Below, one piece after another: positions 1 to 10,675 of a DNA stretch of 64,000 bases. The notes below the pieces were generated by a model that was given only the letters and a program-made list of their open reading frames with translations, was not told the origin of the DNA and made no database searches. Made by a program: the position numbers and the translations under genes. The stretch comes from Artemisia argyi (lineage: Eukaryota; Streptophyta; Magnoliopsida; Asterales; Asteraceae). The stretch lies in assembly GCA_030686995.1 (NCBI GenBank), contig CM060693.1:109083243-109147242 (forward strand), written 5' to 3'. Position 1 is the stretch's first letter. The number at the start of each line of letters is the position of its first letter.

Positions 1-869
1 AAAGATCTCATAGGAACACATGATATTACTACACTGGTTGTTCATCATTAAGGACGCCAGATGTAAACTTAAGAGTCCTACGTAGATCTTAGAAATCTAC
101 TGAGAACGTTTATGAGAGGACTTACTTATGTATTTTCTCAATGATTGAATGGAAATTCTTGCCAGGGTCAACATCAAGCAGCCCTGACAGCAGGTCACTT
201 CGGTAATTCTTTATGGGGTACGCTTAGTGTTCGCGGTGGTTTCAAACGGTCTATAGTCATGGAGTGATCCCGAGCGACTCACCCATTCGTTGAGCTACTT
301 AGTAGGTCTCGTAAGCTCCCTAGGGAGTATCCGAAATGGGAACGGCCTTCGTAAGGGTTAGAAGGAGTCTTCACACTAGGTTGTTGACGATCTCTAATTC
401 CGAACCTATAAGTACCGGATGTTTATTACTAACCGTTTTCATGCAGCTACACTTAACTCATAATTATCATCACCACCACACTAATTTCCACATGCTCATA
501 CATACATCACAAAGTCAAAAGAAAGTTCTCACAAAGATCAAAGGATAGCAACAGTCAAAGAAAGATTCTACGCCAAAAAGAAGAATCTACAAAGTAAACT
601 AACAAAGATCAAAGTGAAAAAACGGGAACAACAAATGTATATATGACAAAGACTAAATACGTATGAGCATGTTGGAAAGGCGCATAACCATCAAAGACAA
701 AGAAGTGACGAAAGGCAGATAACATCGTTGGATCATTTCAACAACGATGAACAAAGAACTACGACTTATCTAATGATTCTTAAAGACTTCAAGAGCTATG
801 AATGTTAAAGTTTAAAGACAAAGATGATGATGTCGCGCAACCTTCAATGACCAACACTTAGGGGGAGAT
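1..869 (+). other. 3' internal segment of an LTR retroelement, cut by the window edge
   Basis: No long reading frame or recognisable pol motif is visible. The segment ends in a polypurine stretch (GGGGGAGAT at 861-869) directly before a TG-starting LTR-like sequence. I therefore read it as the non-coding 3' interior of a Ty1-copia-like element that continues left of the window. The assignment rests only on the polypurine tract and LTR junction. Confidence 0.4.
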
Positions 870-1240
870 TGTTAGGTTCGTATTTTGTTTATAAAAAGGG
901 TCGATCATTAGTGTGTTGTAATAGGTTGCTTTAGAATATCATTATGATGAAGTTTATGTTTAGTATTCATGTTTTGTAAAAGTCTAAGGGCTACTAATGT
1001 AATAATGTCAAAGATATGTGAAGCACTAGACAACCACTATAAATACTCTTGTAATCCTCATGGAAGAGGTTGGTTCTCTTAGTAATAACATTGTCTCATT
1101 ATTTCACACACTAGAGTTCCCGCCCACTCTCTCTCCCTCTCTACTTACTTTCTCTCTCTAGATTAAGGCAACATTTATTACACTATTTTCATAGTCTAAT
1201 ACATATCGTCAACCTCATTAGTTTTATTACTCGCGATCAC
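870..1240 (+). mobile_element. LTR (probably the 3' LTR) of a copia-like retroelement
   Basis: It starts TGTTAGGTTCG immediately after the polypurine tract. A TATA box (TATAAATA, 1038-1045) is followed by a CT-rich stretch with repeated CTCTCT near 1130-1160, as in short plant copia LTRs. The right end is not resolved: I found no clear CA terminus or target duplication, so the end given is approximate. Confidence 0.45.
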
Positions 1241-1689
1241 TTATTTATTATATACGCACTTATGTAAATATATATACGTTTACACATTTATATATTTATA
1301 TAAATGTTTATATCGATAATATAAGTTATTACGAGTTTTTATTTGTTTGTTTAATTATAATTTGTATCGAGTTATAAAAGATGAGTCACATGTCCGAGTC
1401 ATCACTCTCGGCTCATTGTCCAAATACAAATGTCAAAGCATTTTGCCGAAGTCAATCGTTGACTATAAAGTCAACGTGACTCCAACTCGCACAACCATGA
1501 GTCCAAAAGCAATATCGTCAATACCACAACTCCGTCATTCATCCCATAACACAAAATACAACAATAGGGTCTGACTACGGCACCCGACTAATCCTATCTC
1601 CGTCAAACTAAATGACCGTCTCACAATCGGTCCCCAATTATCCTTCGACAACAACTCCACAAAATATCAAATTCCATTGCCGAGACCAC
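1241..1689. other. No recognisable gene
   Basis: AT-rich up to about 1340, then moderately GC-rich. A 75-codon open frame (1347-1574) has no recognisable domain and is not called. Probably old repeat sequence between the LTR and the GGTCTCGG array. Confidence 0.3.
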
Positions 1690-2110
1690 AAGGTCTCGGC
1701 CTTACTACTCCTCGCGGCCTAAGAGTAAACACAACAACAACAATAATAATAATTCAACAACAAGAAGAGCCACGATAATAAAAATACACGGGTCAAAACA
1801 TCGAGCCAAACACGAGCCGAAAGACCCACTTGGGTCTCGGTTCACTTTGCGAGCCATAGAACCCAACCCCGAGACCTTGAGGGTCTCGGCTAGGCTCAAC
1901 CCAAGCACCAAACATACCAATCGGAAAATTAGGATCACGGTAAGCTCATCCGAGCCCAAAATAATAACCAAACGGGCCCTTGAGGTCGCGTTAAGCTCCA
2001 ACGAGCCAAGACCACAACCAAAAGGACCCTTGAGGTCACGTTAAGCTCAAATGAGCCATCAATCAAGACACCGAGACCACGAGGGTCTCGGCCTAGCTCA
2101 ACCGAGCCTC
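1690..2110. repeat. Degenerate short-period repeat with GGTCTCGG palindromic words
   Basis: Variants of GAGACC...GGTCTCGG recur near 1680, 1835, 1880 and 2075. Two about 50-bp units (about 1941-1992 and 1993-2042) share TAAGCTC..CGAGCC and CCCTTGAGGTC. The words are each other's reverse complements, so local hairpins are possible. Open frames on both strands here follow from this composition. Confidence 0.5.
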
Positions 2111-2960
2111 AACATCATATATACTTAAACTCCTTACTTGTTCCACGAGGGGAGAATACATGCTCCTTTTTAATTAAACTCAATGCTTGTTTTATACTTA
2201 AACTCCTTACTTTTTCCTACATGAAAGCATGATTTATTTACTTATTGTACATTGAATTACCTCATTTTGGACGCAAGTGTTTAAATCATATATGTGAGTT
2301 TGTAGCCCCACTTTACTTATACTTGTTTTACAACTATGGGGTGAGAAACATGCAAAAGATTTTCTGGACCACTATAATGTTTTACTTCTCAAAACTATTA
2401 CGTGGAATTAGCCTAAGACACTGAATCCCACATGCCCAAACTCATGAACCGTTAATTCCTGCGGGGAAGCGCGAATGCTATAAATAGATCTATTGGGGAT
2501 GACACCCCCGTTCGGTTTGACCGGACAGGCAAACACGAGCGTATAACATGTCGAAACACGAGTGTCACAGGATAGACATTTACAAGGGCTTTATTTAACG
2601 TGCTTCTAGAGCATGCACACTGTCAAGCTTCGGTTGCATGAACTTAGTGCTAACGTAATAGACATCACTTTTGTGTGACATTATATTCATTGTAATGGTC
2701 ACATACTCTGCTCATGGTCCACACTTTAAACTTTGCAATAAGATAAACTTTATGACATTGTGAGTGACACAATGGTCGCAAAACTTTCTGTTGAACTCAC
2801 ATTACTTTTACTCTATATTGTTATTTATACAAACTTATGAACTCACCAACCTCATGTTGACACTTTTTAGCATGTATTTTCAGGTTTAAGGCGATAGCTA
2901 ACTGTTAAAGGCTTTTGGCATGGCATGGCATGGTCATAAACTACTCTGATAAACATTAGG
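2111..2960 (+). mobile_element. LTR-like retroelement remnant
   Basis: A TATA-like motif (CTATAAATAGA, about 2479) is followed by a GC-rich leader with GACACCCCCGTTCGG and then a long AT-rich tail. The layout resembles U3-R-U5 of plant Ty3-gypsy LTRs. No terminal repeats or target duplication were found, so this is a low-confidence reading. Confidence 0.3.
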
Positions 2961-3102
2961 GACCACTATATTTATTTTATGGGCCTATTTCTGCACTACT
3001 TTTAAACAATGTAAATTTGACACTTTTTGTTAATGACTCTTATTCTAAATGATTGAGGTAAAAACCGTTCTTTGTACTTGTGTTGTGGTACCAATTGAGT
3101 AG

Positions 3103-3664
3103 CACCCAAACATGTACGCTTCCGCTAAACCATATTTTGGGGGTGTTACATGGATGAATGTCCCTGTGGCATTTGTATCCCTCAAGACTCTTAATCTATC
3201 TGGAGTAGATTTTAGGAATAATGTAATTGTATCATTCATCATTCAAATAATTCGTGGATCTCCAAATTTGCAAATGCTATAAATCAGAGTAAGTGGAATG
3301 CATATGTATAAAATACATCATCTTAAATTGCCATGGTTGTGCATCTCAATACTATATCATTTTGCAGGCTTCATACACACTTAGTGTTCTACCTTTGAAT
3401 ATTTATTCATTAGATTTAGGCAGCAACACAATGAAGCCGGGGCAGCTTGAGAGTGTAGTGTTTCGATCTTTTCCTAGATCAGAGAATGAATTAACTATAA
3501 TAAAGTTCATATTTGCGTGTTCCCCCTTGCTGAAGATAATTTATATCATGGTCAGCGATTTGAGTGATGGTGAGTCTGAAAATATCATGATGAATTGGGA
3601 GTTGGCTAAGAAGCTGTTGAAACTCCACCGAGCTTCCCTCACAGCCTTAGTGGAATTCTTTTAG
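3103..3664 (+). pseudogene. 3' end of an F-box/LRR/FBD gene, decayed
   Basis: Exon A (about 3103-3288) encodes a leucine-rich strand reading SLKTLNLSGVDF...IIRGSPNLQML. An intron with GTAAGT at 3289 and TTGCAG before 3368 separates it from exon B (3368-3664). Exon B encodes an FBD domain, with LESVVFRSFPRSENEL, IKFIFACSPLL and a LLKLHRAS end, which is typical of plant F-box/FBD/LRR proteins (SCF ubiquitin-ligase substrate receptors). An in-frame TAA at 3280-3282 falls where the family usually has an acidic codon just before the splice donor. No F-box or upstream LRR exons are visible; retroelement-like DNA lies upstream. I infer a truncated, non-functional relic. Confidence 0.72.
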
Positions 3665-3869
3665 TGGTTGTAGTTTATGTATGGGTTGAATACCCTATGA
3701 CAATTAATCTTGTACAAAGTATTTTGCTATTTCTGTATATGGGTTGATTAAATTTAGCTTCTGCATATGTTGTTGGTTGTGCATATGTTGATTGCCAAAT
3801 TGTGGTAAATGGGAGTTTTGCTAACATTGGAAAAAGGTTGTGTTTCTTATGGATTTGCAAGTTTAACAT

Positions 3870-4115
3870 TAGAAAGTCAAACTTCCATATAGCATTTCCA
3901 TTTGACTATAGAAAGTAAAATTGCAATCCATGAGTCAAAAAGTTAGCATTTCCATTCGACTTTAGAAAGTAAAACTGCAACCAATGAGTAAAAATTTAGC
4001 ATTTCCATTTGACTTTCTAAAGTCAAATTGCAAATGGTGAAATTTTCCATTTGCAGTTTGAATTTCTAAAGTCAAAATTACAAATCCATGAGTCAAATTT
4101 AGCATTTCCATTTGA
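3870..4115. repeat. About 65-bp tandem repeat containing inverted words
   Basis: Four to five units share TTAGCATTTCCATTTGACTT, then GAAAGTCAAA and a CCATGAGTCAAA segment. Copies are seen near 3890, 3945, 3998 and 4100. Within units TTTGACTTTC and GAAAGTCAAA are reverse complements, so each unit could fold back. It lies just downstream of the F-box relic. Confidence 0.6.
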
Positions 4116-4352
4116 CTTATAGGTTAGGATTATTGTTTCACATGTGAAAACACTATTTTGAAGGTCAAATATATAGGTGACTGATGCGTGTTTTGCAACC
4201 TCGCAAAAGATTTTACCTCTCAAGGGATCTTGAGAGATTTTGTAATCCACCAGGCAGTGTACCTGACCGTTGTAGTAATGGTAGGTTCGGGGGATTGATC
4301 GTTCTATAGGGGAATAGTGTCGTTAGGATTGAAGTGTAGGTTAACTAGGTCT

Positions 4353-5577
4353 AAAGGTGAGGGATGATTCTTTTTGTGTTTTTATATTTTATAGAAAGCA
4401 GTTAAATCTCGGGTATTGGAAGAGTGGGCGGAATTAGCTGCTATTCCAACTAACCCAAAATTATTAATTAAACTAAAAACAATAAAATAAATAACAAGAA
4501 TAGCAAATGTGGTGAACTTCTTATTAGAGACAAGTGTGTTTACTTGGATTTCACTACTCACTAGTTATCTCTTATTGATTTACCGAGTTGTCACAATTGT
4601 TTAGGTGAAGGATTGTATTCCTTAATACCGGTCGTAGGGGCATGTACGTCCTTCCCCAACTCTATGAGTATCTATTTCTTCTTATGATGACACATTTAGT
4701 ATCCTATTATAGAATCATCAACATCTACTCATGCATTAAATACAATCAATAAAACCGTAGTACACATCCGATTATGTTTCTTAAGACATTCAAGCTTGTT
4801 ACCGTATAGGAGATTAGCCAGTTTTCTTAAGCCGAACGCGGGTCAATCAACCAAACAACTAATAAAAAGTCAACAATCAATAATGAATAACTAGGTTTCA
4901 TTAGATCTAAGCAAACATGAAGAAATCTAAGCTAACATGTTAATGTAAAGAAAAGACAAACAATTAATCAAACAACACATAGACATATTGAATGATTAAA
5001 AGAAGAACTTATCTTTAATTAAACATGGAAGAAAAGATTATTTAAAACCCTAAAAATGCTGTAAAATTCGGACTAGGGTTTTTCTCCCAAGTTGTACTCT
5101 AAAGTTCCACCCTTATTAATGAAAAAAATCCAAAACTATATATAGAAATGCAAAGGTGACGGCGTCAGGTTATAAGTCCTGTAGCCATCATCTCGCCATC
5201 ATTAGGGTTTCGTCACTTATAATTTCCTCTGGGCCGTCTCTTGTAACATTAATACCAGACGTCCTACTTCCATTTACACGTGACGCTGTCACATGTAATT
5301 CCACCAAAAGTTTTCTGAAGCGTCACTTGCAATTATTTCCACATCTTGAATCTTCAAGTGACGGCGTCACCTTGTAAAGCGTGACGTCGTCAGGTGTGTT
5401 TTCCAACTTAGTATTGATTTTGTCGTTTTCTTCACTTTTGACTCAAAAAATGTCCAAAATGCTCCATTTTCCAAAATTATTGTCCCAAGTACCTAAAATG
5501 AGAAAAGAAGTGATTTGAGGTAATATTTGACCATTTATTTACGATTTAGGGCTTAAATGACCCCCTAAAAACGTATC
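4353..5577. repeat. Tandem duplication, copy 1 (1225 bp), LTR-like
   Basis: It starts AAAGGTGAGGGATGATTC and matches the sequence from 5578 along nearly its whole length. Landmarks present in both copies are GAGTGGGCGGAATTAG, CTTAATACCGGTCGT, ATGAGTATCTATTTCTTC and several GACG-CGTCA words. The last 77 bp (5501-5577, ending ...ACGTATC) occur only in this copy. On the minus strand that end would begin TGATACG, as in some plant LTRs, so the unit may be an LTR in minus orientation. This is inference; no primer site or coding part was found. Confidence 0.7.
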
Positions 5578-6749
5578 AAAGGTGAGGGATAATTCTTTTT
5601 GTATTTTATATTTTATTAAAGCAAGTAAAATCTTAGGTATTGAAAGAGTGGGCGGAATTAGTAGTTAGTCAACTAACCCAAAATTAATAATTAAACTAAA
5701 AACAATAACATAAATGACAATAAAAGTAAAGGTGGTGAACTTTTTATAAGAGACAAGTGTCTTTACTTAGATTTCACTACTCATTAGTTATCTCTTATTG
5801 ATTTATTGAGTTGTCACAATTGTTTAGTTGAAAGATTGTATTCCTTAATACCGGTCGTGGAGGCATGTACGTCCTTCCCCAACTCTATGAGTATCTATTT
5901 CTTCTTATGATGACACGTTTAGTATCCTATCATAGAATCATCAACATCTACTCATGCATTTAATACAATCAATAAAACCGTAGTACACATCCGATTATGT
6001 TTCTTAAGACATTCAAGCTTGTTACCGTATAGAAGATTAGCCAGTTTTCTTAAGCCTAACGTGAGTCAATCAACCAAACAACTAATAACAAGTCAATAAT
6101 CAATAATTAATAATTATATTTCATTAGATCTAAACAAACACGAAGAAATATAAGCTAACATGTTAATGTAAAGAAAAGACAAATAATTAATCAAACAACA
6201 CATAGACATATTGAATGATTAAAAGAAGAACTTATCTTTAATTGAACATGGAAGAAAAGAAGGTTTGAAACCCTAAAAATGCTGTAAAATTTGGACTAGT
6301 GTTTTCTCTCAAGTTGTACTCTAAAATTCCACACTTATTAATGAAAAAGTCCAAATTATATATAGAGATACAAAGGTGATGGCGTCACGTTATAGGTCCT
6401 GACGCCGTCATCTCTCCGTCATTAGGGTTTCGTGATGCCCAATCCAGCTGCTTAACGGCGTCACTTGTAATTTACTCTGGGTCGTCTCTTGTAACATCAA
6501 TACCAGACGTCCTACTTCCATTTACACGTCACGCCGTCACGTGTACTTCCACCAAAAATTTTATGGAGCATCACTTGCAATAGTTTCCACCTCTTGAATC
6601 TTCAAGTGACGACATCACCTTGTAAAGTGTGACGTCGTCAGGTGTATTTTCCAGCTTAGTTTCTTGATTTTGTCAGTTTCCCCACTTTTGACTACAAAAC
6701 GTCCAAAATGCTCCATTTTCCAGAATTCTCGTCCCAAGTACCTAAGATG
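5578..6749. repeat. Tandem duplication, copy 2
   Basis: Direct repeat of 4353-5500 with scattered substitutions and one extra segment near 6433-6458. It lacks the final 77 bp of copy 1 and runs at about 6750 into the MuDR-like relic. An 81-codon open frame starting in it (6664) has no coding support of its own. Confidence 0.7.
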
Positions 6750-7152
6750 TGTAGCTTCAAATTGCTTGTGTCAATGGACTAGAGCATTGGCCAAAATACA
6801 AAGCTCAAATGAAATTGCTTCCATCTGTTCATCATCCACAAGTAGGGAGACCACCAAAAAAGAGGAAGAAGAGAAGAGTGTAATTGAAGTTGAAGAAATG
6901 GTTAAGTAGGGTTGGAAAGACTATTAGGTGTGTGTTATGCAAAGAACTAGGACACAATAGAAGGCATGCAAAGGTCAAAAAATGGGACCAAAACCAGCTG
7001 CAACACACAAGAAAAGGAAGGCATCTGCAAAAACATCTCAAAGGATTGTCATAAGGGATTCACCATCTGCCAACACAAGATCATCAAGAAAACCTGATGC
7101 TGATGCAAATAAGGATCCAAAGAACAAGGGTGAGGAAAAAGTTGTGTACTAA
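6750..7152 (+). pseudogene. C-terminal end of a MuDR-type (MULE) transposase, frameshifted
   Basis: One frame reads HPQVGRPPKKRKK (about 6833-6871), the basic linker typical of plant MuDR transposases. A second frame reads RCVLCKELGHNRRH (about 6927-6968), matching the C-terminal CCHC zinc knuckle of the family. A third frame then gives a Lys/Ser-rich tail ending at a TAA near 7152. At least two frameshifts and several stops separate them. No SWIM domain or DDE catalytic region is visible upstream, where the 1.2-kb duplication abuts. The family role is DNA transposition in the nucleus; this copy is dead. Confidence 0.7.
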
Positions 7153-7932
7153 TATCTTGTGTATGCTTATTTTGTTCCAACTTTAACAGTTGGTGTCCAA
7201 ACTTTGGTAGTTTCTGTTTGTCCAAACTGTGGTAGACTTAATTTAGACTAATGGTAGTGGTAGTCTTAGTTTAGACTCACTTGTCTCAGTTTGTCATCAA
7301 ACTGTGTTATCAAGACTATGTTTATATCAGTTTGTCATCAAACTGTGTTATTGGTGTATGTTTTTGTAAAACAGATTATGGTTATCTAAAATTATGTCAT
7401 GAACACAGTTTATGCTTATCACAGTTTTATATTTATGGTGTTTTTGTGAAATTGTGTATGGCATTATTGATTGACCATTTCACATATTACTTTTTAGTGG
7501 TTATACTTGGTGGTTATTTTTTACCTTTGACAGTTGACTTAGATTCCAATTTTGACCTTTTAAGTGTATGGTTATTTTAACCTTTCACACCTTTTATAGT
7601 TTACTAACCATAACCATTTCATTCACCATAACAAGATACATCTTTAAACATGACATACATCTTTTTAAACAAAACAATAACCATTTCATTAACCATAACC
7701 ATTTCATTAACCAAAACCTATGAAATATCATAACATACATGATTATAAACATTACCATACTTGCAAAAACTATAACCATACCACAACTAAATCCTAATCA
7801 TATCCATTTCATTTTCCTGTCATAAAATACACCAAAAAAAAATAATAATAAAATAAAAAACCCTAATATTAACTTCAATCTTCTAGCTTGTGTTGCTTGT
7901 TGATTCACTGTTGCTCGAAGATCATTCATGGA
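7153..7932. repeat. AT-rich spacer with short internal duplications
   Basis: A segment with GTTTGTCATCAAACTGTGTTAT occurs twice (about 7290 and 7330; the motif continues in both). CCATTTCATTAACCATAA-type words repeat between 7610 and 7720. Open frames here are low-complexity and not called. The stretch separates the MuDR relic from the GRF relic and may be part of the same old MULE. Confidence 0.45.
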
Positions 7933-8100
7933 TCACAATAATTCGGGTATGATTTGAACAGCTCTTGGACACATTTATGGGTTGTACCAATCAATAATGC
8001 CACACCTCTTAGAACAATAGTAGAATCTCCTCCTTGGATTAGTAGCAATCCATGATGTGCGAACAATCGAAGGAGCATTGAATCTTGGACAGCGGGCCAT
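7933..8100 (-). pseudogene. Small GRF-type zinc-finger protein, broken
   Basis: From the ATG at 8100 the frame reads MARCPRFNAPSIVRTSW, then ATNPRRRFYYCS and CGIIDWYNP. This is the plant GRF zinc-finger pattern (Cys-rich start, R-T-S-W, N-P-x-R-x-F, then a C..W block). A TAA at about 7976 interrupts it, and the same frame continues MCPRAVQIIPELL to a TGA at 7933-7935, which fits the usual family end. The second zinc-ligand position of the first CxxC reads Phe instead of Cys. Nonsense codon plus lost ligand indicate a pseudogene. Function of these small proteins is not established; GRF fingers elsewhere bind nucleic acid. It faces the MuDR relic 780 bp away. Confidence 0.68.
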
Positions 8101-8279
8101 GATTTTTTCTTGTTTGTGACTTTGTGTGTGATATAGAATGGGAAAGAAGAAGTTGCTATTATTTTTTTTCTTTCTTTGGCCTGTTAACATAGAGTGGAAA
8201 AGATAGGGAAATCACACTTATCTAGAAAATGAGATGGAAAACCAATTTATAATTTAAGCCCTCACGTTGTCTATGAATA

Positions 8280-8362
8280 GGGGTGTCATAAAACCTGACC
8301 CGAACGGGTTCGGGTCAACTTGGGTCGGGTCAACTCGGGTCAAAAATCATATTTGGGTCAAT
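8280..8362 (+). mobile_element. Left part of an inverted-repeat element split by a retrotransposon
   Basis: It starts GGGGTGTCAT and is rich in GGGTCAACTCGGGTC-type words. The other half resumes at 29793 and ends ATGACATCCCC at 30048-30058, a near-perfect inverted copy of the start. ATA flanks both outer ends. Probably a MITE-like dispersed repeat that was the landing site of the large retroelement. Confidence 0.5.
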
Positions 8363-8367
8363 TGGGT
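8363..8367. repeat. Target-site duplication TGGGT (left)
   Basis: TGGGT sits directly before the LTR start TGATGAG at 8368. The identical TGGGT follows the LTR end CAATCA at 29788-29792. A 5-bp duplication is the LTR-retrotransposon integration signature and fixes the ends of the outer element. Confidence 0.85.
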
Positions 8368-9729
8368 TGATGAGTGTGTAAATACTCATCATTTTTATCG
8401 TATCTGAAGTGCCAAAACATCAAAAAAACACTCAGAAATGCATCAAAATACTGAAAATATCCCAAAGAATATGTTTTATATGTTTCAGATGCAAAATGTT
8501 TAAAAACAAATGAAAAACGAACAAAGTTTGCATAATTGGCAGTTTCAGTCCCTCAACTTTCAAAAATTGTCAAAACTAGTCCCTGAACATTTGTTTTGAA
8601 AGAAAAGTCAACCCAAGGCTTTTAAAAGTCAAAAGTTATCAAATATGAGCCTTGGGTGAAAACTTTGGAAAAATTACACATTTTACCCCTCAACTTTCCA
8701 AAATGGCAAATATAGTCCCTGGGTTTTCAAAATTGGAAAATTACATTTACAACCCTCGTACTATTCAACCTTGGCATGTTTAATCCTTGTGATAATTCTA
8801 GGAAAGTTACAACTTCAGTCCCTCAAAATCCAAAAAGTTACAAAAATGGTCCTTGTGTTAACTAGTTACCAAACCAAACGGATCACCTTATTACTCCTAC
8901 AAATCCAATCCACAACAAACACCCCACCCCTAGCCCAATCCTTGCTTGGCCCATCCTACACCAGCCCACATCCACCCCTTTCTAATAATAATACCAGGGT
9001 CAAAGTTGACCCTTTGACCCTTTAACCACCTCCTCCAACATCACCCCGTGACTTCCCTGGCAAAACCAACACCATCATCACCTGCAAAACCACTCTACCC
9101 CCTCATCATCATTCCTAAACACTGCCAAACCCAATCCAAATCACCCCAGTCCAAATTATATCACCCTAAACAAGTAATACATACTTGTAGCTATGATTTC
9201 TGTTTTTGGCGCCAAATCTCACGAATGGTCAAGATTGAGTTTCTCTCATCCTAGGGCTAATTTTATTGCTGGGAAAAGTCCAAGGGAACCTCAGGAACCC
9301 TAAAATCTTGCTATAAAAGGGAAGAGAAGCCATGGAGCAGAGGGGGTAGTTTTTTAGCTTAAATTATGTCGTTTTAATGTACTTTCCTTTCTCAGTTATT
9401 TAAATTAGCTTAAAAATTGTACTCTCAGTTATTTCAGTGTAATAGGAACTTAATTCAGTCAGCAATTCCAAGCTTATTTACTTATCTCAGTTTATGCTAT
9501 AAGATTGTTCAAAATCCCATTTTAGCTTTGAGTATGTTAAATATGGTTGTTAGTGATCTAAAAGCCCATATAAGCTCATTATAAAGTTTTTAATAGCTCA
9601 CAGTAAGTTTAAAACTTCTTTTCATTTTGAAAACTAAAAAATCATCAAAAGAACTCAAAAAATAAAAAGAAAATAAAAAATCAGTATAAATGGATGATAA
9701 AGCTTGGAGCATGGTAGCTTTTGGACGGC
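8368..9729 (+). repeat. 5' LTR of outer element, left part
   Basis: Matches 26211-27563 of the 3' LTR closely. It begins TGATGAGT and contains the U3 promoter with TATAAAA at 9312. It is cut at 9729 inside ...TTTTGGA by the inner element; the last five bases (ACGGC) are the left copy of the inner target duplication. Confidence 0.88.
9312..9320 (+). promoter_or_regulatory. TATA box of outer 5' LTR
   Basis: CTATAAAAGG in a GC-richer context about 945 bp into the LTR. The same site lies in the 3' LTR at 27146-27153. Transcription should begin about 30 bp downstream, leaving a leader of over 2 kb before the primer site. The inner insertion lies inside that leader, so genomic-length transcripts from this copy are probably blocked or hybrid. 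Confidence 0.6.
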
Positions 9730-10555
9730 TGATTGGCTCCAAACGGTCAACCTAAATTGACCGGTGATGGTCAACCAAGTCAAACAGCTCAGAGTCAATC
9801 TCCGTGGAAGTATAGGGGTTTCCCCGGGTCGTTATGTCCCAACGAGGTGTGGATGGTATCAAAACGGGTTTGTGATCGGGTGAATTTGGACAGGAAATGG
9901 TTTAAGATGATTAACCTAAGGAAATACGAATGAGAACGATGTAGACAAACTATATTAACAATAACACGAAACCTAATTAACCTAAAACGTAACCTAAAAA
10001 ACTTAAAATCAGAATTTGCTTATAAATAAGCAGGAAAAATAAGCCAAACGGCTTAAATAGAAGCTATCACTTTATTTATGTTTTTGTTTTTTATTTTTTA
10101 TTTTACAAACTACGTAACCTAAATTTTAAAACGTAAAAGTTATTTAAATAAAACGCGAGTTAAAATCAAAATAAACGCGAGTGCGAGAAATAAAAAGTGA
10201 AATTTATGCTACGCAAACCCTACGGACGTGAAAATTATATTTTTACGAACCTAATAATAAAAGAAAATTTTATAAAAAAGAAAATTATTTTTTTTTTACT
10301 TTTATATTATTTATTATTAATTAAAAACTAATTAAATACTAATAAAACTAATTTAAATTATAAAAAATACTATGTTAACAGCAAAAATTCTAAAACTTTT
10401 TGTAAAAATACTAAGTAGTTTACTTAAGCTAAGAAAAATATAAAACTTATGAAAAGCTTATGAATAAGCTGTAAAATAAGCTGGAGAGCTTAATAAGCTT
10501 AAATTGGAAAATGTAAACTATATAAAAAAGAAAAGAAACATAAAACACTAAGAAA

Positions 10556-10675
10556 GCCTTAGCCCAGATGGTGCATGGCTTTGGCGTGGCTATTGACCAG
10601 TCAAACCACCAGGTCCAGGGTTCAATCCCTGCTAGTGGCTCTTTTCTTTTTTATTTTTCTTTTTGATTTTTGAAC
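10556..10675 (+). mobile_element. tRNA-derived SINE-like insert inside the LTR (copy 1)
   Basis: TAGCCCAGATGG (10560-10571) fits the pol III A box TRGYNNARNNG. GTTCAATCC (10620-10628) fits the B box GWTCRANNC, about 50 bp apart. A T/A-rich tail follows (TTTTCTTTTTTATTTTTC). No complete tRNA cloverleaf can be folded by eye, so I read it as a SINE or tRNA fossil rather than a tRNA gene. Confidence 0.5.

Noticed and set aside
10556..10645. A functional tRNA gene
   Set aside because: A and B box matches are present but no full cloverleaf or anticodon arm could be drawn; read as a SINE-like relic.
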